From assembly GCF_029868625.1 (NCBI RefSeq), contig NZ_JARWOJ010000133.1, forward strand, positions 1-55,643: a DNA stretch of 55,643 bases. Reading direction: 5' to 3'. The stretch's first letter is position 1; the number at the start of each line of letters is the position of its first letter. The stretch comes from Nocardia neocaledoniensis (GTDB taxonomy: Bacteria; Actinomycetota; Actinomycetes; Mycobacteriales; Mycobacteriaceae). Of this stretch, positions 7,704-15,930 are shown one piece after another. Made by a program: the position numbers and the translations under genes. The notes beneath the pieces are model-generated. The model was not told the origin of the DNA. It was given only the letters and a program-made list of their open reading frames with translations, and made no database searches.

Positions 7704-8639
7704 ATGACCACCATCGAAACCCCCGCCACCGCGACCACGCTGGACATCGCTCCCGTCGCCGGGCACATCGGCGCCGAGGTCACCGGCGTCGACCTGCGCA
7801 CCGACCTCACCGACACCCAGGTCGCGGACCTCACCGCGGCCCTGCACCGGCACAAGGTGCTGTTCTTCCGCGACCAGCACATCGGCCACGCCGAGCAGAT
7901 CGCGTTCTCCCGCCGCTTCGGTGCCGTCACCCCGTCGCACCCCTACGACGACGACGCGCCCACCGAGCACCCGGAGATCCTGGCCGTCGACAGCCGCCTC
8001 TACGAGAAGCGGTTCGGGCGCAAGAAGTTCAGCTACACCAACCAGTGGCACACCGACGTCTCGCCACTGATCAACCCGCCCGCCGCCTCCGTCCTGCGCG
8101 CCGAGATCGCCCCGGAACAGGGCGGCGACACGCAGTGGACCAATCTGGCCGCCGCCTACGCCGGTCTGCCGGAGTCGCTGCGCACCTTCCTCGACGGACT
8201 GCGCGCCGAACACCGCTTCGGCGGCCGGATCCCGCCGTGGGACGCCGACAGCGACTACGCCCGCAAGATCGCGGCGTCGCCGCTGGTCACCGAACACCCG
8301 GTGGTGCGGGTGCACCCGGTGACCGGCGAGCGCGTGCTGTTCGTCAACCCCGGCTTCACCACGCGGATCATCGGCCTGACCCCGGCCCAGAGCGACGCTC
8401 TGCTGCGGCTGCTCTTCGACGAGATCTCGCATCCGGCCTACACCGTCCGGTTCCGGTGGGCGAAGGGCAGCATCGCGTTCTGGGACAACCGCGCCACCGC
8501 CCATCTGGCCCCGAGCGATCTCGACCATCTCGACGTCACCCGGGTGCTGTACCGCACCACCCTCGAGGGTGACGTCCCGGTCGGCGTCGACGGCGCGGCC
8601 TCCCGCCCGATCGCCGGCGCGAAGTTCACCGGCGCCTGA
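7704..8639 (+). CDS. Fe(II)/2-oxoglutarate-dependent dioxygenase, TauD/TfdA family
   Basis: A 311-residue TauD-family protein. The iron-binding facial triad is visible as H116-x-D118 (QWHTDVS) and a distal His at 267 (NRATAHLAPSD), with the 2-oxoglutarate-binding Arg expected near YRTTLEG at the end. Members hydroxylate the carbon next to sulfur in taurine, alkyl sulfates or sulfonates, releasing sulfite or sulfate. The ATG has AGGA upstream. It sits after an internal Cys leader peptide, which suggests sulfur-dependent control. The exact substrate (taurine, alkyl sulfate or other) is not determined. Confidence 0.88.
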   Translation: MTTIETPATATTLDIAPVAGHIGAEVTGVDLRTDLTDTQVADLTAALHRHKVLFFRDQHIGHAEQIAFSRRFGAVTPSHPYDDDAPTEHPEILAVDSRLYEKRFGRKKFSYTNQWHTDVSPLINPPAASVLRAEIAPEQGGDTQWTNLAAAYAGLPESLRTFLDGLRAEHRFGGRIPPWDADSDYARKIAASPLVTEHPVVRVHPVTGERVLFVNPGFTTRIIGLTPAQSDALLRLLFDEISHPAYTVRFRWAKGSIAFWDNRATAHLAPSDLDHLDVTRVLYRTTLEGDVPVGVDGAASRPIAGAKFTGA

Positions 8640-8642
8640 CAT

Positions 8643-8806
<164 letters not shown>

Positions 8807-8829
8807 CCCTCGAGGAAGAGAACGATGCG

Positions 8830-10419
8830 ATGAGCGAAACCCTGCACGCGAGCACCGACGTCCTGGTGATCGGCGGCGGCCCGGCCGCCTGCTGGTCGGC
8901 GATCCACGCCAGAGAGGCCGGCGCGGAGGTGATCCTGGTCGACAAGGGCTACTGCGGAACCAGCGGCGCCACAGCGCCTTCGGGCACCGGCGTCTGGTAC
9001 GTCGCACCCGAGGCCGAGGCCCGCGCTTCGGCCAAGGCGGCCAGGGAAGCGCTGGGCGGTCACCTGGCCGACCACTACTGGATGGACCGGGTCCTCGACC
9101 AGACCTACACCAATATGAATCGGCTCGCGGTCGAGGGCCGCTATCCGTTCCCCGCCGACCCGGTGTCGGGCGAGCCGCTGCGTACCGGTGTGCAGGGCCC
9201 GGAGTACATGCGCCGGATGCGCGCCTGGCTGCAGCGGATCGGCGTGCGGATCCTCGACCACTCCCCCGCGCTGGAGTTGCTCGTCGACGACGCGGGCTCG
9301 GTGCGCGGTGCGGCGGGACACCAGCGCCAACTCGACCGCGACTACCGGGTCACCGCGGGCGCCGTGGTGCTCGCCTCGGGTGGCTGCGCGTTCCTGTCCG
9401 GGGCACTGGGCACCAACGTCGACACCGGCGACGGCGCGCTGCTGGCCGCCGAGGTGGGCGCCCGCTTCTCCGGCATGGAGTTCTCCAACGCCTACGCGAT
9501 CGTGCCCAAGGGTTCGACCATCACCAAGACCGCCTACTACGGCTACGCCACCTTCTTCGGCGAGGACGGCCGGGTGCTCGAGGACGCGGGCTCCACCAGG
9601 GGCCGGTCGGTGATCGCCCGGACTCTGTTGCGGGAGAAGGTGTTCGCCCAGCTCGACCGCGCCGATGCCACCGTGCAGGCACAGATGCGGGTGGGGCAGC
9701 CGAACTTCTTCCTCCAGTTCGACCGGCGCGGAATCGACCCGTTCACACAGCGTTTCGAGATCGATCTGCTCGCGGAGGGCACCGTGCGCGGCACCGGCGG
9801 CATCGACGTGGTCGACGACGACTGCGCCACCACGGTCCCCGGCCTGTACGTGGCGGGGGACGCGGCCACCAGGGAGCGCATCTGTGGTGGGTTCACCGGC
9901 GGTGGCAGTCACAACGCGGCGTGGGCGATGTCGTCGGGCAGCTGGGCCGGGGCGGGCGCGGCCCGTCACGCGCGCACCGCGCCCGGCGGTGGACAGCTCA
10001 CCGGCGCGGGCCGGGTCGGGTTGCGGCCCAGCGGTTCCCGAACGCTCACCGCGGCCGAGGTGGTGACGGCCGCCCAGGCCGAACTGCTGCCGTTCGAGAA
10101 GAACTATCTGCGCCACGGCGACCGGCTGCGACCCGCACTAGCCCGGCTCGACGAGCTGTGGACGGCGGCGGCCCACGAGCTGGGCGGTGCGACCGGCGGC
10201 GAGCGGATCCGCGCCAGGCAGGCCGCCGCGATCACCGCCGTCGGCCGGCTCATGTACCGGTCGACGTTGTCGCGCACCGAAACTCGCGGGATGAGCAAGC
10301 GCGGCGATCACCCCGAACTCGATCCGGCGCAGCATCATCACGTGCTCTCCGGTGGGCTGGACGCGCCGTGGACCGCCACCGCCGCGCCCCGCCGTTCCGG
10401 GTCGGCGGTGGCGTCGTGA
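8830..10419 (+). CDS. FAD-dependent oxidoreductase, fumarate reductase/AprA-like flavoprotein
   Basis: A 529-residue flavoprotein with an N-terminal dinucleotide-binding motif (VLVIGGGPAACWSAIHA), the SGATAPSGTG stretch near residue 50, and a C-terminal FAD motif (GLYVAGDAAT) followed by GGFTGGGSHNAAWAMSSG. The fold is that of fumarate reductase/succinate dehydrogenase/APS reductase alpha subunits. ATG 8830 is preceded by GAGGAAGAG; the open frame continues upstream only through the G/C tract and is not coding. The next gene, a two-cluster ferredoxin, overlaps by GTGA, so the two likely form an AprBA-like electron-transfer complex. The reaction is unknown; context suggests sulfite or organosulfur redox chemistry. 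Confidence 0.8.
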   Translation: MSETLHASTDVLVIGGGPAACWSAIHAREAGAEVILVDKGYCGTSGATAPSGTGVWYVAPEAEARASAKAAREALGGHLADHYWMDRVLDQTYTNMNRLAVEGRYPFPADPVSGEPLRTGVQGPEYMRRMRAWLQRIGVRILDHSPALELLVDDAGSVRGAAGHQRQLDRDYRVTAGAVVLASGGCAFLSGALGTNVDTGDGALLAAEVGARFSGMEFSNAYAIVPKGSTITKTAYYGYATFFGEDGRVLEDAGSTRGRSVIARTLLREKVFAQLDRADATVQAQMRVGQPNFFLQFDRRGIDPFTQRFEIDLLAEGTVRGTGGIDVVDDDCATTVPGLYVAGDAATRERICGGFTGGGSHNAAWAMSSGSWAGAGAARHARTAPGGGQLTGAGRVGLRPSGSRTLTAAEVVTAAQAELLPFEKNYLRHGDRLRPALARLDELWTAAAHELGGATGGERIRARQAAAITAVGRLMYRSTLSRTETRGMSKRGDHPELDPAQHHHVLSGGLDAPWTATAAPRRSGSAVAS

Positions 10420-10754
10420 TCGAACTGCTCCGCGCGCGGGATTGCATCGGCTGCGACAAGTGTGTCCTGGCCTGCCCCACCAACGTCTTCGACCGCACCG
10501 ACGACGGGATACCGGTCATCGCCCGGCAGTCCGACTGCCAGACCTGCTTCCTGTGCGAGGCCTACTGCCCTACCGACGCGCTCTACGTGGCGCCCGACGC
10601 GACGCCGCTCGCGACGACGGACCCCCTGCCGCTCGAACAGATCGGCCGCTACCGCGAGCAGCTCGGGTGGGGACACGGCCGGACCGCCGGAGCCCGCCTT
10701 GCGGTGGGCCCGCGCCTGCCGCACGGGACGCCACCGCCGCGGCTCACCCCCTGA
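10416..10754 (+). CDS. Two-[4Fe-4S] ferredoxin, partner of the flavoprotein
   Basis: A 112-residue protein with two classical cluster motifs: CIGCDKCVLACP near residue 10 and CQTCFLCEAYCP near residue 43. The C-terminus is Pro/Gly-rich without further Cys. The GTG start overlaps the flavoprotein stop (GTGA), a strong sign of a two-subunit enzyme like AprBA, with this protein feeding electrons to or from the FAD subunit. Its last 11 nt overlap the 3' end of the convergent gene at 10744. Confidence 0.88.
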   Translation: MIELLRARDCIGCDKCVLACPTNVFDRTDDGIPVIARQSDCQTCFLCEAYCPTDALYVAPDATPLATTDPLPLEQIGRYREQLGWGHGRTAGARLAVGPRLPHGTPPPRLTP

Positions 10755-11460
10755 GGCCGGCCACCGGCCACCGCAGATCACCGAACAGCGGATCGTCGTA
10801 CACGGTGCGCTCCACGACCGGCTCCGGTACCCGGAGCAGGTCGGCGCGGCTCACCTCGGCGAAGTCGTATCGTCCGTTCTCGCACTGCAATTCGGCCAGG
10901 GTGAGCGCCGCGACGGTGTCGTCGAGGGCGAAGTCGTCGAAACCGTCCGCGGCGAACACCGCGCGCACCTCGTCGACCGGTGCCGGGTCCCGCACGTGGG
11001 CCAGCGCCAGATAGGGCTTCAGTGGCTCACCGAATTCGGGGACGCGTTCACGGATCCACACGTCGGTGAGCGCCTCGGTCAGCTCTTCGCGGACGGCGAG
11101 CAACGGCGCGGGCGCGGTGATCGGTAACCGGATCGAGTCGGCGGCGACCACCGGCGGGCCGAACGTCACCTGGAACGGGGCGTGCCCGGCCAGCCGGGTC
11201 CGCGACCCGTCGACCAGCGCCGCCAGGTGCACACCCTTGACCCCGTCGACGAAGCCGACCCCCTGCACGCCGACGCGCAGGCGGGCCGCGTCGACCGGTT
11301 CGAGTCCGGGCAGCCGGGACAGCGTGGGTGCGAAGATCTCCACCAGCTTGTCGGCGACCGGCTGGGTCGGGGTGACCTGCCAGTCGTAGAAGGATCGTCC
11401 CGCCGTCCACCCCGGCCGCCACCACCAGCGGCTGGCAACAGTCATCTCGCCCGCGATCAT
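10744..11460 (-). CDS. 2'-5' RNA ligase-like (2H phosphoesterase fold) protein lacking the catalytic His motifs
   Basis: A 238-residue protein. The pattern FYDWQVTP ... LPGLEPVDAARLRVGVQGVGF resembles actinobacterial 2'-5' RNA ligase-family proteins, in which the equivalent segments read like LHLTMQGVGF and HVSLAY. Here the first H-x-T/S is RVG and the second is YLALAH, so both catalytic dyads seem lost. The start at 11460 (MIAGEMTVASRWWW) has a GGGAGG ribosome site 8 nt upstream; a longer frame exists but has none. Function unknown, possibly nucleotide binding without catalysis. The family call rests on remembered patterns and is moderate. Confidence 0.6.
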   Translation of the reverse strand: MIAGEMTVASRWWWRPGWTAGRSFYDWQVTPTQPVADKLVEIFAPTLSRLPGLEPVDAARLRVGVQGVGFVDGVKGVHLAALVDGSRTRLAGHAPFQVTFGPPVVAADSIRLPITAPAPLLAVREELTEALTDVWIRERVPEFGEPLKPYLALAHVRDPAPVDEVRAVFAADGFDDFALDDTVAALTLAELQCENGRYDFAEVSRADLLRVPEPVVERTVYDDPLFGDLRWPVAGLRG

Positions 11461-11710
11461 CGTGCCCACCTCCCGATCCACGCCCAACGCCCCCAGCGAA
11501 CATCCGGTTGACCGGCGAGGCTGTCCACCATCGACAGCTTCGACCAGTTCACCCCGACGCGACCGGACACGATCGGCACCCATGCTGCGATGTCAGTTAC
11601 CTGTCAGCGACGGTATTACCCGCTCCGGCCGCCCGCAACACGACGAGACCGATCCGTTGCAGCTTCGATCCCCGGCACACGCACTGCCCCGCCGGCGCCG
11701 CCGCGCGCAC

Positions 11711-11716
11711 TACACT
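11711..11716 (+). promoter_or_regulatory. -10 box TACACT, leaderless promoter
   Basis: TACACT ends 7 nt before the ATG of the small lipoprotein gene, and there is no ribosome-binding sequence in the gap. Confidence 0.5.
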
Positions 11717-11723
11717 GGCCGTC

Positions 11724-12065
11724 ATGCCTGTTCGTCGGCTGATCACGCTCTCCGCGTTCGCCCTCCTGCTGCCCTTCGCCGCCTCCGCCTGTTCCATGTC
11801 GGGTGACGGCTACTCCTCCGAGTGCACGGTCAGCGGGTGCACCGTCACCTTCGACCGCGGCGTGAACGCGAAGGCCTCGGTGCTCGGGATCGACGCCGAA
11901 CTCGTCGCGGTCGACGGCGACATGGTCACGCTGAAGATCGGCGGCCAGAACGTCACGGTGCCGGTGGGCCAGTCGCAGGAGTCCAACGGCACCGATGTGC
12001 GGGTCACCGAGGTGACCGACCAGAAGGTGGTCGTCGTCCTGAACTCCGGCCTGACCCCGAACTGA
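11724..12065 (+). CDS. Small secreted lipoprotein of unknown function
   Basis: A 113-residue protein with a signal peptide ending in the lipobox AASAC near residue 23. The mature part contains a Cys pair (SSECTVSGCTVTF) likely to form a disulfide, then short beta-rich repeats (VTLKIGGQNVTVPVGQ; VRVTEVTDQKVVVVLNSG). It should be anchored outside the cytoplasmic membrane. The ATG is 7 nt downstream of TACACT, consistent with leaderless transcription. No specific function is recognised. Confidence 0.75.
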   Translation: MPVRRLITLSAFALLLPFAASACSMSGDGYSSECTVSGCTVTFDRGVNAKASVLGIDAELVAVDGDMVTLKIGGQNVTVPVGQSQESNGTDVRVTEVTDQKVVVVLNSGLTPN

Positions 12066-12084
12066 CCCACGAAATCCGTTGGGT

Positions 12085-12113
12085 GGCGGCGGTTCCCGGC
12101 CGGGCCCGCCGCC
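12085..12113. terminator. GC hairpin between convergent genes
   Basis: GGCGGCGG (12085-12092) pairs with CCGCCGCC (12106-12113) in the 52-nt gap between two converging genes. No U-run follows on either strand. Confidence 0.4.
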
Positions 12114-12117
12114 GCGC

Positions 12118-12489
12118 TCAACCCAGCACGTTCGGCTGGTCCAGGATCCAGCGCCAGCTCCCGTCGGGTTGCCTGCGCGCCACTTCGACGGTGGCGCCGG
12201 TACCGCCAGGAAGCCGCGTCGACGTCATCGCCAGGTCGCCCGCGCGCAGGGCGGGGGCCTGGGCGCCCGGCTGGAACACCGGACGGTCGGCGACGAGCCG
12301 GGTGTAGGCCGCCCGGATCTCCTCGATCCCGGTCGCCACGACGCCGTCGGGCAAGGCCAGGACCGCCTCGGACTCGTAGAGCTCGACCAGCCCCTCCACA
12401 TCACCGGCGTTCAGCCGCTCGACCACCAGGCGGCTCAGATCCTCCGGCCGCCGCGCTCGTTCACGCACACCGTCGACACTGTCGGTCAT
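12118..12489 (-). CDS. SnoaL-like / ketosteroid-isomerase-fold protein
   Basis: A 123-residue NTF2-like protein. Typical features are RLNAGDVEGLVELYESEAVLALPDG near the start of the fold, GIEEIRAAYTRLVA, and a C-terminal GSWRWILDQPN. Such single-domain proteins bind small hydrophobic ligands or act as isomerases or hydrolases; the substrate cannot be told. ATG 12489 has GGAGGG upstream. It converges on the lipoprotein gene. Confidence 0.75.
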   Translation of the reverse strand: MTDSVDGVRERARRPEDLSRLVVERLNAGDVEGLVELYESEAVLALPDGVVATGIEEIRAAYTRLVADRPVFQPGAQAPALRAGDLAMTSTRLPGGTGATVEVARRQPDGSWRWILDQPNVLG

Positions 12490-12566
12490 CGTCACCCTCC
12501 TCGATATGGGCTGTGCGCCAACGGTAGCGCCGGGGTACGACACAACCGGCCTTCGCCTTCGTGACA

Positions 12567-12606
12567 GCGAAAACCCCCGGCGCCGAGGGCTTCCGGGGGT
12601 TTTCGC
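12567..12606 (-). terminator. Intrinsic terminator downstream of the 33-residue peptide gene
   Basis: A perfect 14-bp inverted repeat, GCGAAAACCCCCGG (12567-12580) and CCGGGGGTTTTCGC (12593-12606), with a 12-nt loop. On the minus strand it begins 18 nt after the small gene's stop and has a T-rich 3' arm. It can work in both directions. Confidence 0.8.
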
Positions 12607-12624
12607 GGGGCAGAACTCAGACGG

Positions 12625-12726
12625 TCACAGCGGCGGGAATCCCGACGAGCCGGTCGCCATCCAGTTCCAGAACTCGGCGGCGCGGTTGAGAACCAGGGCC
12701 ATGATGTCGAGGACAGTGCTTCCCAT
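12625..12726 (-). CDS. 33-residue amphipathic/hydrophobic peptide, own transcription unit
   Basis: The frame begins MGSTVLDIMALVLNRAAEFW and ends NWMATGSSGFPPL. Residues 4-23 form a hydrophobic, probably helical stretch with an aromatic WNW end. AGGAAG lies 4 nt before the ATG, a TATGGT -10 candidate lies about 40 nt upstream, and a perfect intrinsic terminator starts 18 nt after the stop. Together these make it a real, separately transcribed gene. Size and composition recall the very short channel-forming peptides of corynebacteria (PorA/PorH), but no sequence match is claimed. It is too short for most gene callers. Confidence 0.65.
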   Translation of the reverse strand: MGSTVLDIMALVLNRAAEFWNWMATGSSGFPPL

Positions 12727-12764
12727 CAAGCTTCCTAACATTCGGATGTACGATTCGCTTGCCC

Positions 12765-12770
12765 ACCATA
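12765..12770 (-). promoter_or_regulatory. -10 box TATGGT for the small peptide gene (candidate)
   Basis: On the minus strand TATGGT fits TAnnnT and would start a transcript with a leader of about 30 nt containing the AGGAAG ribosome site. Confidence 0.35.
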
Positions 12771-12807
12771 GCAACTCGCCACGAACGATCACGAGGCGAT
12801 CTCGACG

Positions 12808-12826
12808 GGCTGGAACATTTCCAGCC
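12808..12826. repeat. Perfect inverted repeat GGCTGGAA-CAT-TTCCAGCC
   Basis: 8-bp arms with a 3-nt spacer, upstream of the small peptide gene. The geometry suits a dimeric repressor site, but no regulator gene adjoins it. Confidence 0.4.
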
Positions 12827-13157
12827 GGATCGCGCGCGCATTCGTTTCACCGACCACCCGAACATCGTTTCAGCAGGTGAGAGCCTTGCTGGGGCGGATC
12901 GGCCCGATGCGGTGAGGGCTGTCCGCGACGGGAACTTCCACTGATCAATTGCGGGCCTGCCGCATTTTCGACGGCCGCGTCGAGCCCGCGATATTCACCC
13001 GCGACATATTCGACGCATGGTCGAAACGTCACCGTCGCCACTTCGCCGCGGCACCGATGTCGAACATCCTCGCGGCCGTGGCGAACCGAATACAGTACAC
13101 AGGGAGTGAACCTTCCGACGTGCGACCGGTAGTGCCCCACGAACACGGTGAGGACAG
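12827..13157. other. Intergenic region without a recognised gene
   Basis: About 330 bp between divergent units. A TACAGT box at 13091-13096 is a plausible -10 for the membrane protein at 13158. No coding frame here is convincing on either strand. Confidence 0.4.
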
Positions 13158-13691
13158 ATGGACGGCACCCCCCACGAGCTCCTGCACAGGCCCCTGTTCT
13201 CCCGGGTCCCCCTCGACCAGCGGAACGCGGCCAGCCGCATCAGCGCCTATATTTACGGGAACGTGCTGATCCTGGCCGCCCTGATCCCGGTCGCGCCGTC
13301 GGTCGAGCACGTCGGCATCCTGGTCGTCCTCGGGACCGCTGTCTCCACGTTCGTCGCGCACGCGTTCGCGGAGAGTGTCGGGCAATCGGTGCGCCAGGGT
13401 GGGGCCGTGCCGGCCGCTCCGCGCTGGGCGAATCTGCGTGATTCGCTGCCCATTCTCACTTCCGCTGTGCTGCCGTGCGCGATTCTCGCGGCCGCGGCCG
13501 TCGGGTGGCTGCAACCACGCACCGCGCAGATCCTGGCGGAGGTCGTGATGCTCGTGCGCATCGCGGGCATCGTGTTCGTGATCCAGCGGCTGCAGGGCCG
13601 TCGCCCCGATCGCTCGACACTCATCGGCGCGGTCCTGCTCGGCTGCGCGGCCACCACCGTCGTAGCGGTCAAGATCGCCCTGACCCACTGA
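13158..13691 (+). CDS. Four-helix integral membrane protein, unknown function
   Basis: A 177-residue protein with a polar N-terminus (about 25 residues) and four hydrophobic segments: near residues 32-50, 54-70, 100-120 and 150-175. A conserved-looking AHAFAESVGQ lies after the second helix. The ATG follows GAGGACAG. It precedes the DHA2 transporter by 15 nt and is probably co-transcribed with it. No family is recognised with confidence. Confidence 0.65.
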   Translation: MDGTPHELLHRPLFSRVPLDQRNAASRISAYIYGNVLILAALIPVAPSVEHVGILVVLGTAVSTFVAHAFAESVGQSVRQGGAVPAAPRWANLRDSLPILTSAVLPCAILAAAAVGWLQPRTAQILAEVVMLVRIAGIVFVIQRLQGRRPDRSTLIGAVLLGCAATTVVAVKIALTH

Positions 13692-13706
13692 GCAGAGGAG
13701 GAGCGG

Positions 13707-15311
13707 ATGTCGGCGCCCCCGGTGAGATCCCGGTCGTTCGTCCTGATCGTCCTCGCGGCGGGCCAGTTCCTGATGACCCTGGACAGTTCGGTCATGAATG
13801 TGTCGATGGCCACCGTCGCCGACGATCTCGACACCACGATCACCGGAATCCAGACCGCGATCACGCTCTACACCCTGGTCATGGCCTCGCTGATGATCAC
13901 CGGCGGCAAGGTGGGCGCCATCGTCGGCAGGCGCCGGGTGTTCGGTATCGGACTGGTGATCTACGGCCTCGGCTCGTTCGTCACCGGCCTGGCGCCGAAT
14001 CTCGCCATCCTGCTGGTGGGCTGGTCGCTGCTGGAGGGTGTCGGCGCGGCGCTGATCATGCCCGCGATCGTCTCCCTGGTCGCGGGCAACTTCCCCGCGG
14101 AGCGGCGGGCGGCGGCCTACGGGATGGTCGCGGCGGCGGGCGCCATGGCGGTCGCGGTCGGGCCGTTGCTCGGTGGGGCGGTGACGACATTCGCGTCCTG
14201 GCGCTATGTGTTCTTCGGCGAAGTGATCATCGTGGCGGCGATCCTGCTGGTGCTGCGCCGCATCGAGGACGCACCCGCCGAGCGGATCCGGCTCGACCTG
14301 CTCGGCTCGGTCCTGTCGGCCGTCGGGCTCGGCGCGATCGTATTCGGCGTGCTGCGGTCGAGCGAATGGGGCTGGGTGCGCCCGGAATCCGGCGCACCGG
14401 TGTTGTTCGGGTTGTCGGCGGTCATCTGGCTGCTGCTCGGCGGACTGTGCACGCTGTATCTGTTCCTGCGCAGGCAGGGCTACCTGGTGGACCGCGGCCG
14501 GGATCCGCTCGTCGACCCGGCACTGTTGCGGAACCGGCAGCTCGTGGGCGGGTCGACGATGTTCTTCGCGCAGTTCGCCGTGCAGGCCGGAGTGTTCTTC
14601 ACCGTGCCGCTGTTCCTGTCGGTGGTGCTCGACCTCAGCGCGGTCGAGACCGGGGTGCGCATCGTGCCGCTGTCGGTCGCGCTGGTGCTGGCCGCCGCCG
14701 GTATTCCCAAGTTCCGTCCGCGGGCCGACCCGCGCCGGGTCGTGCGGCTGGGATGGGGCGTGGTCATCGTCGGGGTGCTGATGCTCGCGGCAGGGATGGA
14801 TCCCGGCGCCGACGCGGCGGTGGTGTCGATCCCGATGCTGCTGATGGGATTGGGACTGGGTGCGCTGGCCTCCCAGCTCGGTGCGGTCACCGTCTCGGCC
14901 GTGCCCGATTCGCGCAGCTCCGAGGTCGGCGGGATCCAGAACACCGCCACCCAGCTCGGCGCCTCGCTGGGGACCGCGCTGATCGGGTCGGTCCTCATCG
15001 CCACGCTGACCACCTCGGTCGTCACCGGCATCGAGCAGAACTCCGCAGTGCCGGTCGCCGTGCAGCAACAGGCCACCACAGAGCTGGCCGCGGGCGTGCC
15101 GTTCCTGTCGGACCGGCAGCTCGCCGACGCCCTCGACAACGCCGGGGTCGACGACGCCACGGCCGAGGCCATCCGGTCCGTCAACGCCGACGCCCGCCTC
15201 GAGGCGCTGCAGGTGGCGTTCGCGGTGACCGCCCTGATCGCGGTGCTGGCACTGTTCGGCACCGGCCTGCTGCCACGCCGGCCGACGGCGGCGCCCTCCT
15301 CGACGACATGA
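13707..15311 (+). CDS. MFS transporter, DHA2 (14-TM drug:H+ antiporter) family
   Basis: A 534-residue protein with about 14 transmembrane segments. The N-terminus has the DHA2 signature LDSSVMNVSMATVADDL in helix 1, GGKVGAIVGRRRVFGIG as motif A between helices 2 and 3, and GPLLGGAV as motif C in helix 5. It should export a cationic or hydrophobic compound in exchange for protons. AGGAGGAG precedes the ATG. The large antisense frame on the other strand is a GC-bias shadow. The substrate is unknown and no regulator is adjacent. Confidence 0.88.
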   Translation: MSAPPVRSRSFVLIVLAAGQFLMTLDSSVMNVSMATVADDLDTTITGIQTAITLYTLVMASLMITGGKVGAIVGRRRVFGIGLVIYGLGSFVTGLAPNLAILLVGWSLLEGVGAALIMPAIVSLVAGNFPAERRAAAYGMVAAAGAMAVAVGPLLGGAVTTFASWRYVFFGEVIIVAAILLVLRRIEDAPAERIRLDLLGSVLSAVGLGAIVFGVLRSSEWGWVRPESGAPVLFGLSAVIWLLLGGLCTLYLFLRRQGYLVDRGRDPLVDPALLRNRQLVGGSTMFFAQFAVQAGVFFTVPLFLSVVLDLSAVETGVRIVPLSVALVLAAAGIPKFRPRADPRRVVRLGWGVVIVGVLMLAAGMDPGADAAVVSIPMLLMGLGLGALASQLGAVTVSAVPDSRSSEVGGIQNTATQLGASLGTALIGSVLIATLTTSVVTGIEQNSAVPVAVQQQATTELAAGVPFLSDRQLADALDNAGVDDATAEAIRSVNADARLEALQVAFAVTALIAVLALFGTGLLPRRPTAAPSSTT

Positions 15312-15482
15312 ACCCGAAGCCCGTCCCATTCCTTGTTCAGCGGAAACTGTTTCGGTAAAATCAGGACGTTCTTCGATCGATGTCGTCGAGCTCGCCGACT
15401 TCGTCCCCTCGGAGTGTCGGCCGAATTTTCGTCGACCTCTTTCGCGACGGGCCGGTGGCCTCAAAATCGCGAGGAGTGGAAC

Positions 15483-15914
15483 ATGACCGGCAATACCTCG
15501 TCGGCGCATCGCGCGCCACCCGACGCAGAACCGTTCCAACGACAAGCGGTGGCGGAGGGAATTTCCATCACCGCCGCGTGCATGCTGCTCATCTTGGCGG
15601 CCGTCTCGGTCCTCCAGGGTATTTCCGCATTACTGGAAGACGAAATATACGTCGCCGGAGTCGACTACGTGTACGAGTTCGACACGACGACCTGGGGATG
15701 GATTCATGTCGTGCTCGGCGCGCTGGCACTGCTCGTCGGCGTCGGCCTCGCCATCGGCGCCACCTGGGGCCGATACAGCGCGCTCGCCGTCGCCGGGCTC
15801 GTGATCGTCGCGAACTTCCTCTCCCTGCCCTACTATCCCGCCTGGTCTTTCATCATCATCGCCCTCAGCGTGGTGATCATCTGGGCGGTCTCCACCTGGA
15901 AACCACAGCACTGA
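15483..15914 (+). CDS. DUF7144-type membrane protein
   Basis: A 143-residue protein with a 25-residue polar N-terminus and four transmembrane helices. The segment TTWGWIHVVLGALALLVGVG, then TWGRYSALAVAG and YPAWSFIIIALSVVIIWAVS, is the standard pattern of the actinobacterial DUF7144 family. GAGGAG lies 6 nt before the ATG. The function of the family is not known. It is followed 16 nt later by a lipid kinase gene. Confidence 0.78.
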   Translation: MTGNTSSAHRAPPDAEPFQRQAVAEGISITAACMLLILAAVSVLQGISALLEDEIYVAGVDYVYEFDTTTWGWIHVVLGALALLVGVGLAIGATWGRYSALAVAGLVIVANFLSLPYYPAWSFIIIALSVVIIWAVSTWKPQH

Positions 15915-15930
15915 GCCGCCCTGTGCCACG

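Noticed and set aside
13029..15545. 838-residue minus-strand open frame over the DHA2 transporter
   Set aside because: Low-complexity Arg/His/Asp/Gln-rich shadow of the transporter caused by high GC at third codon positions; no domain or ribosome site.
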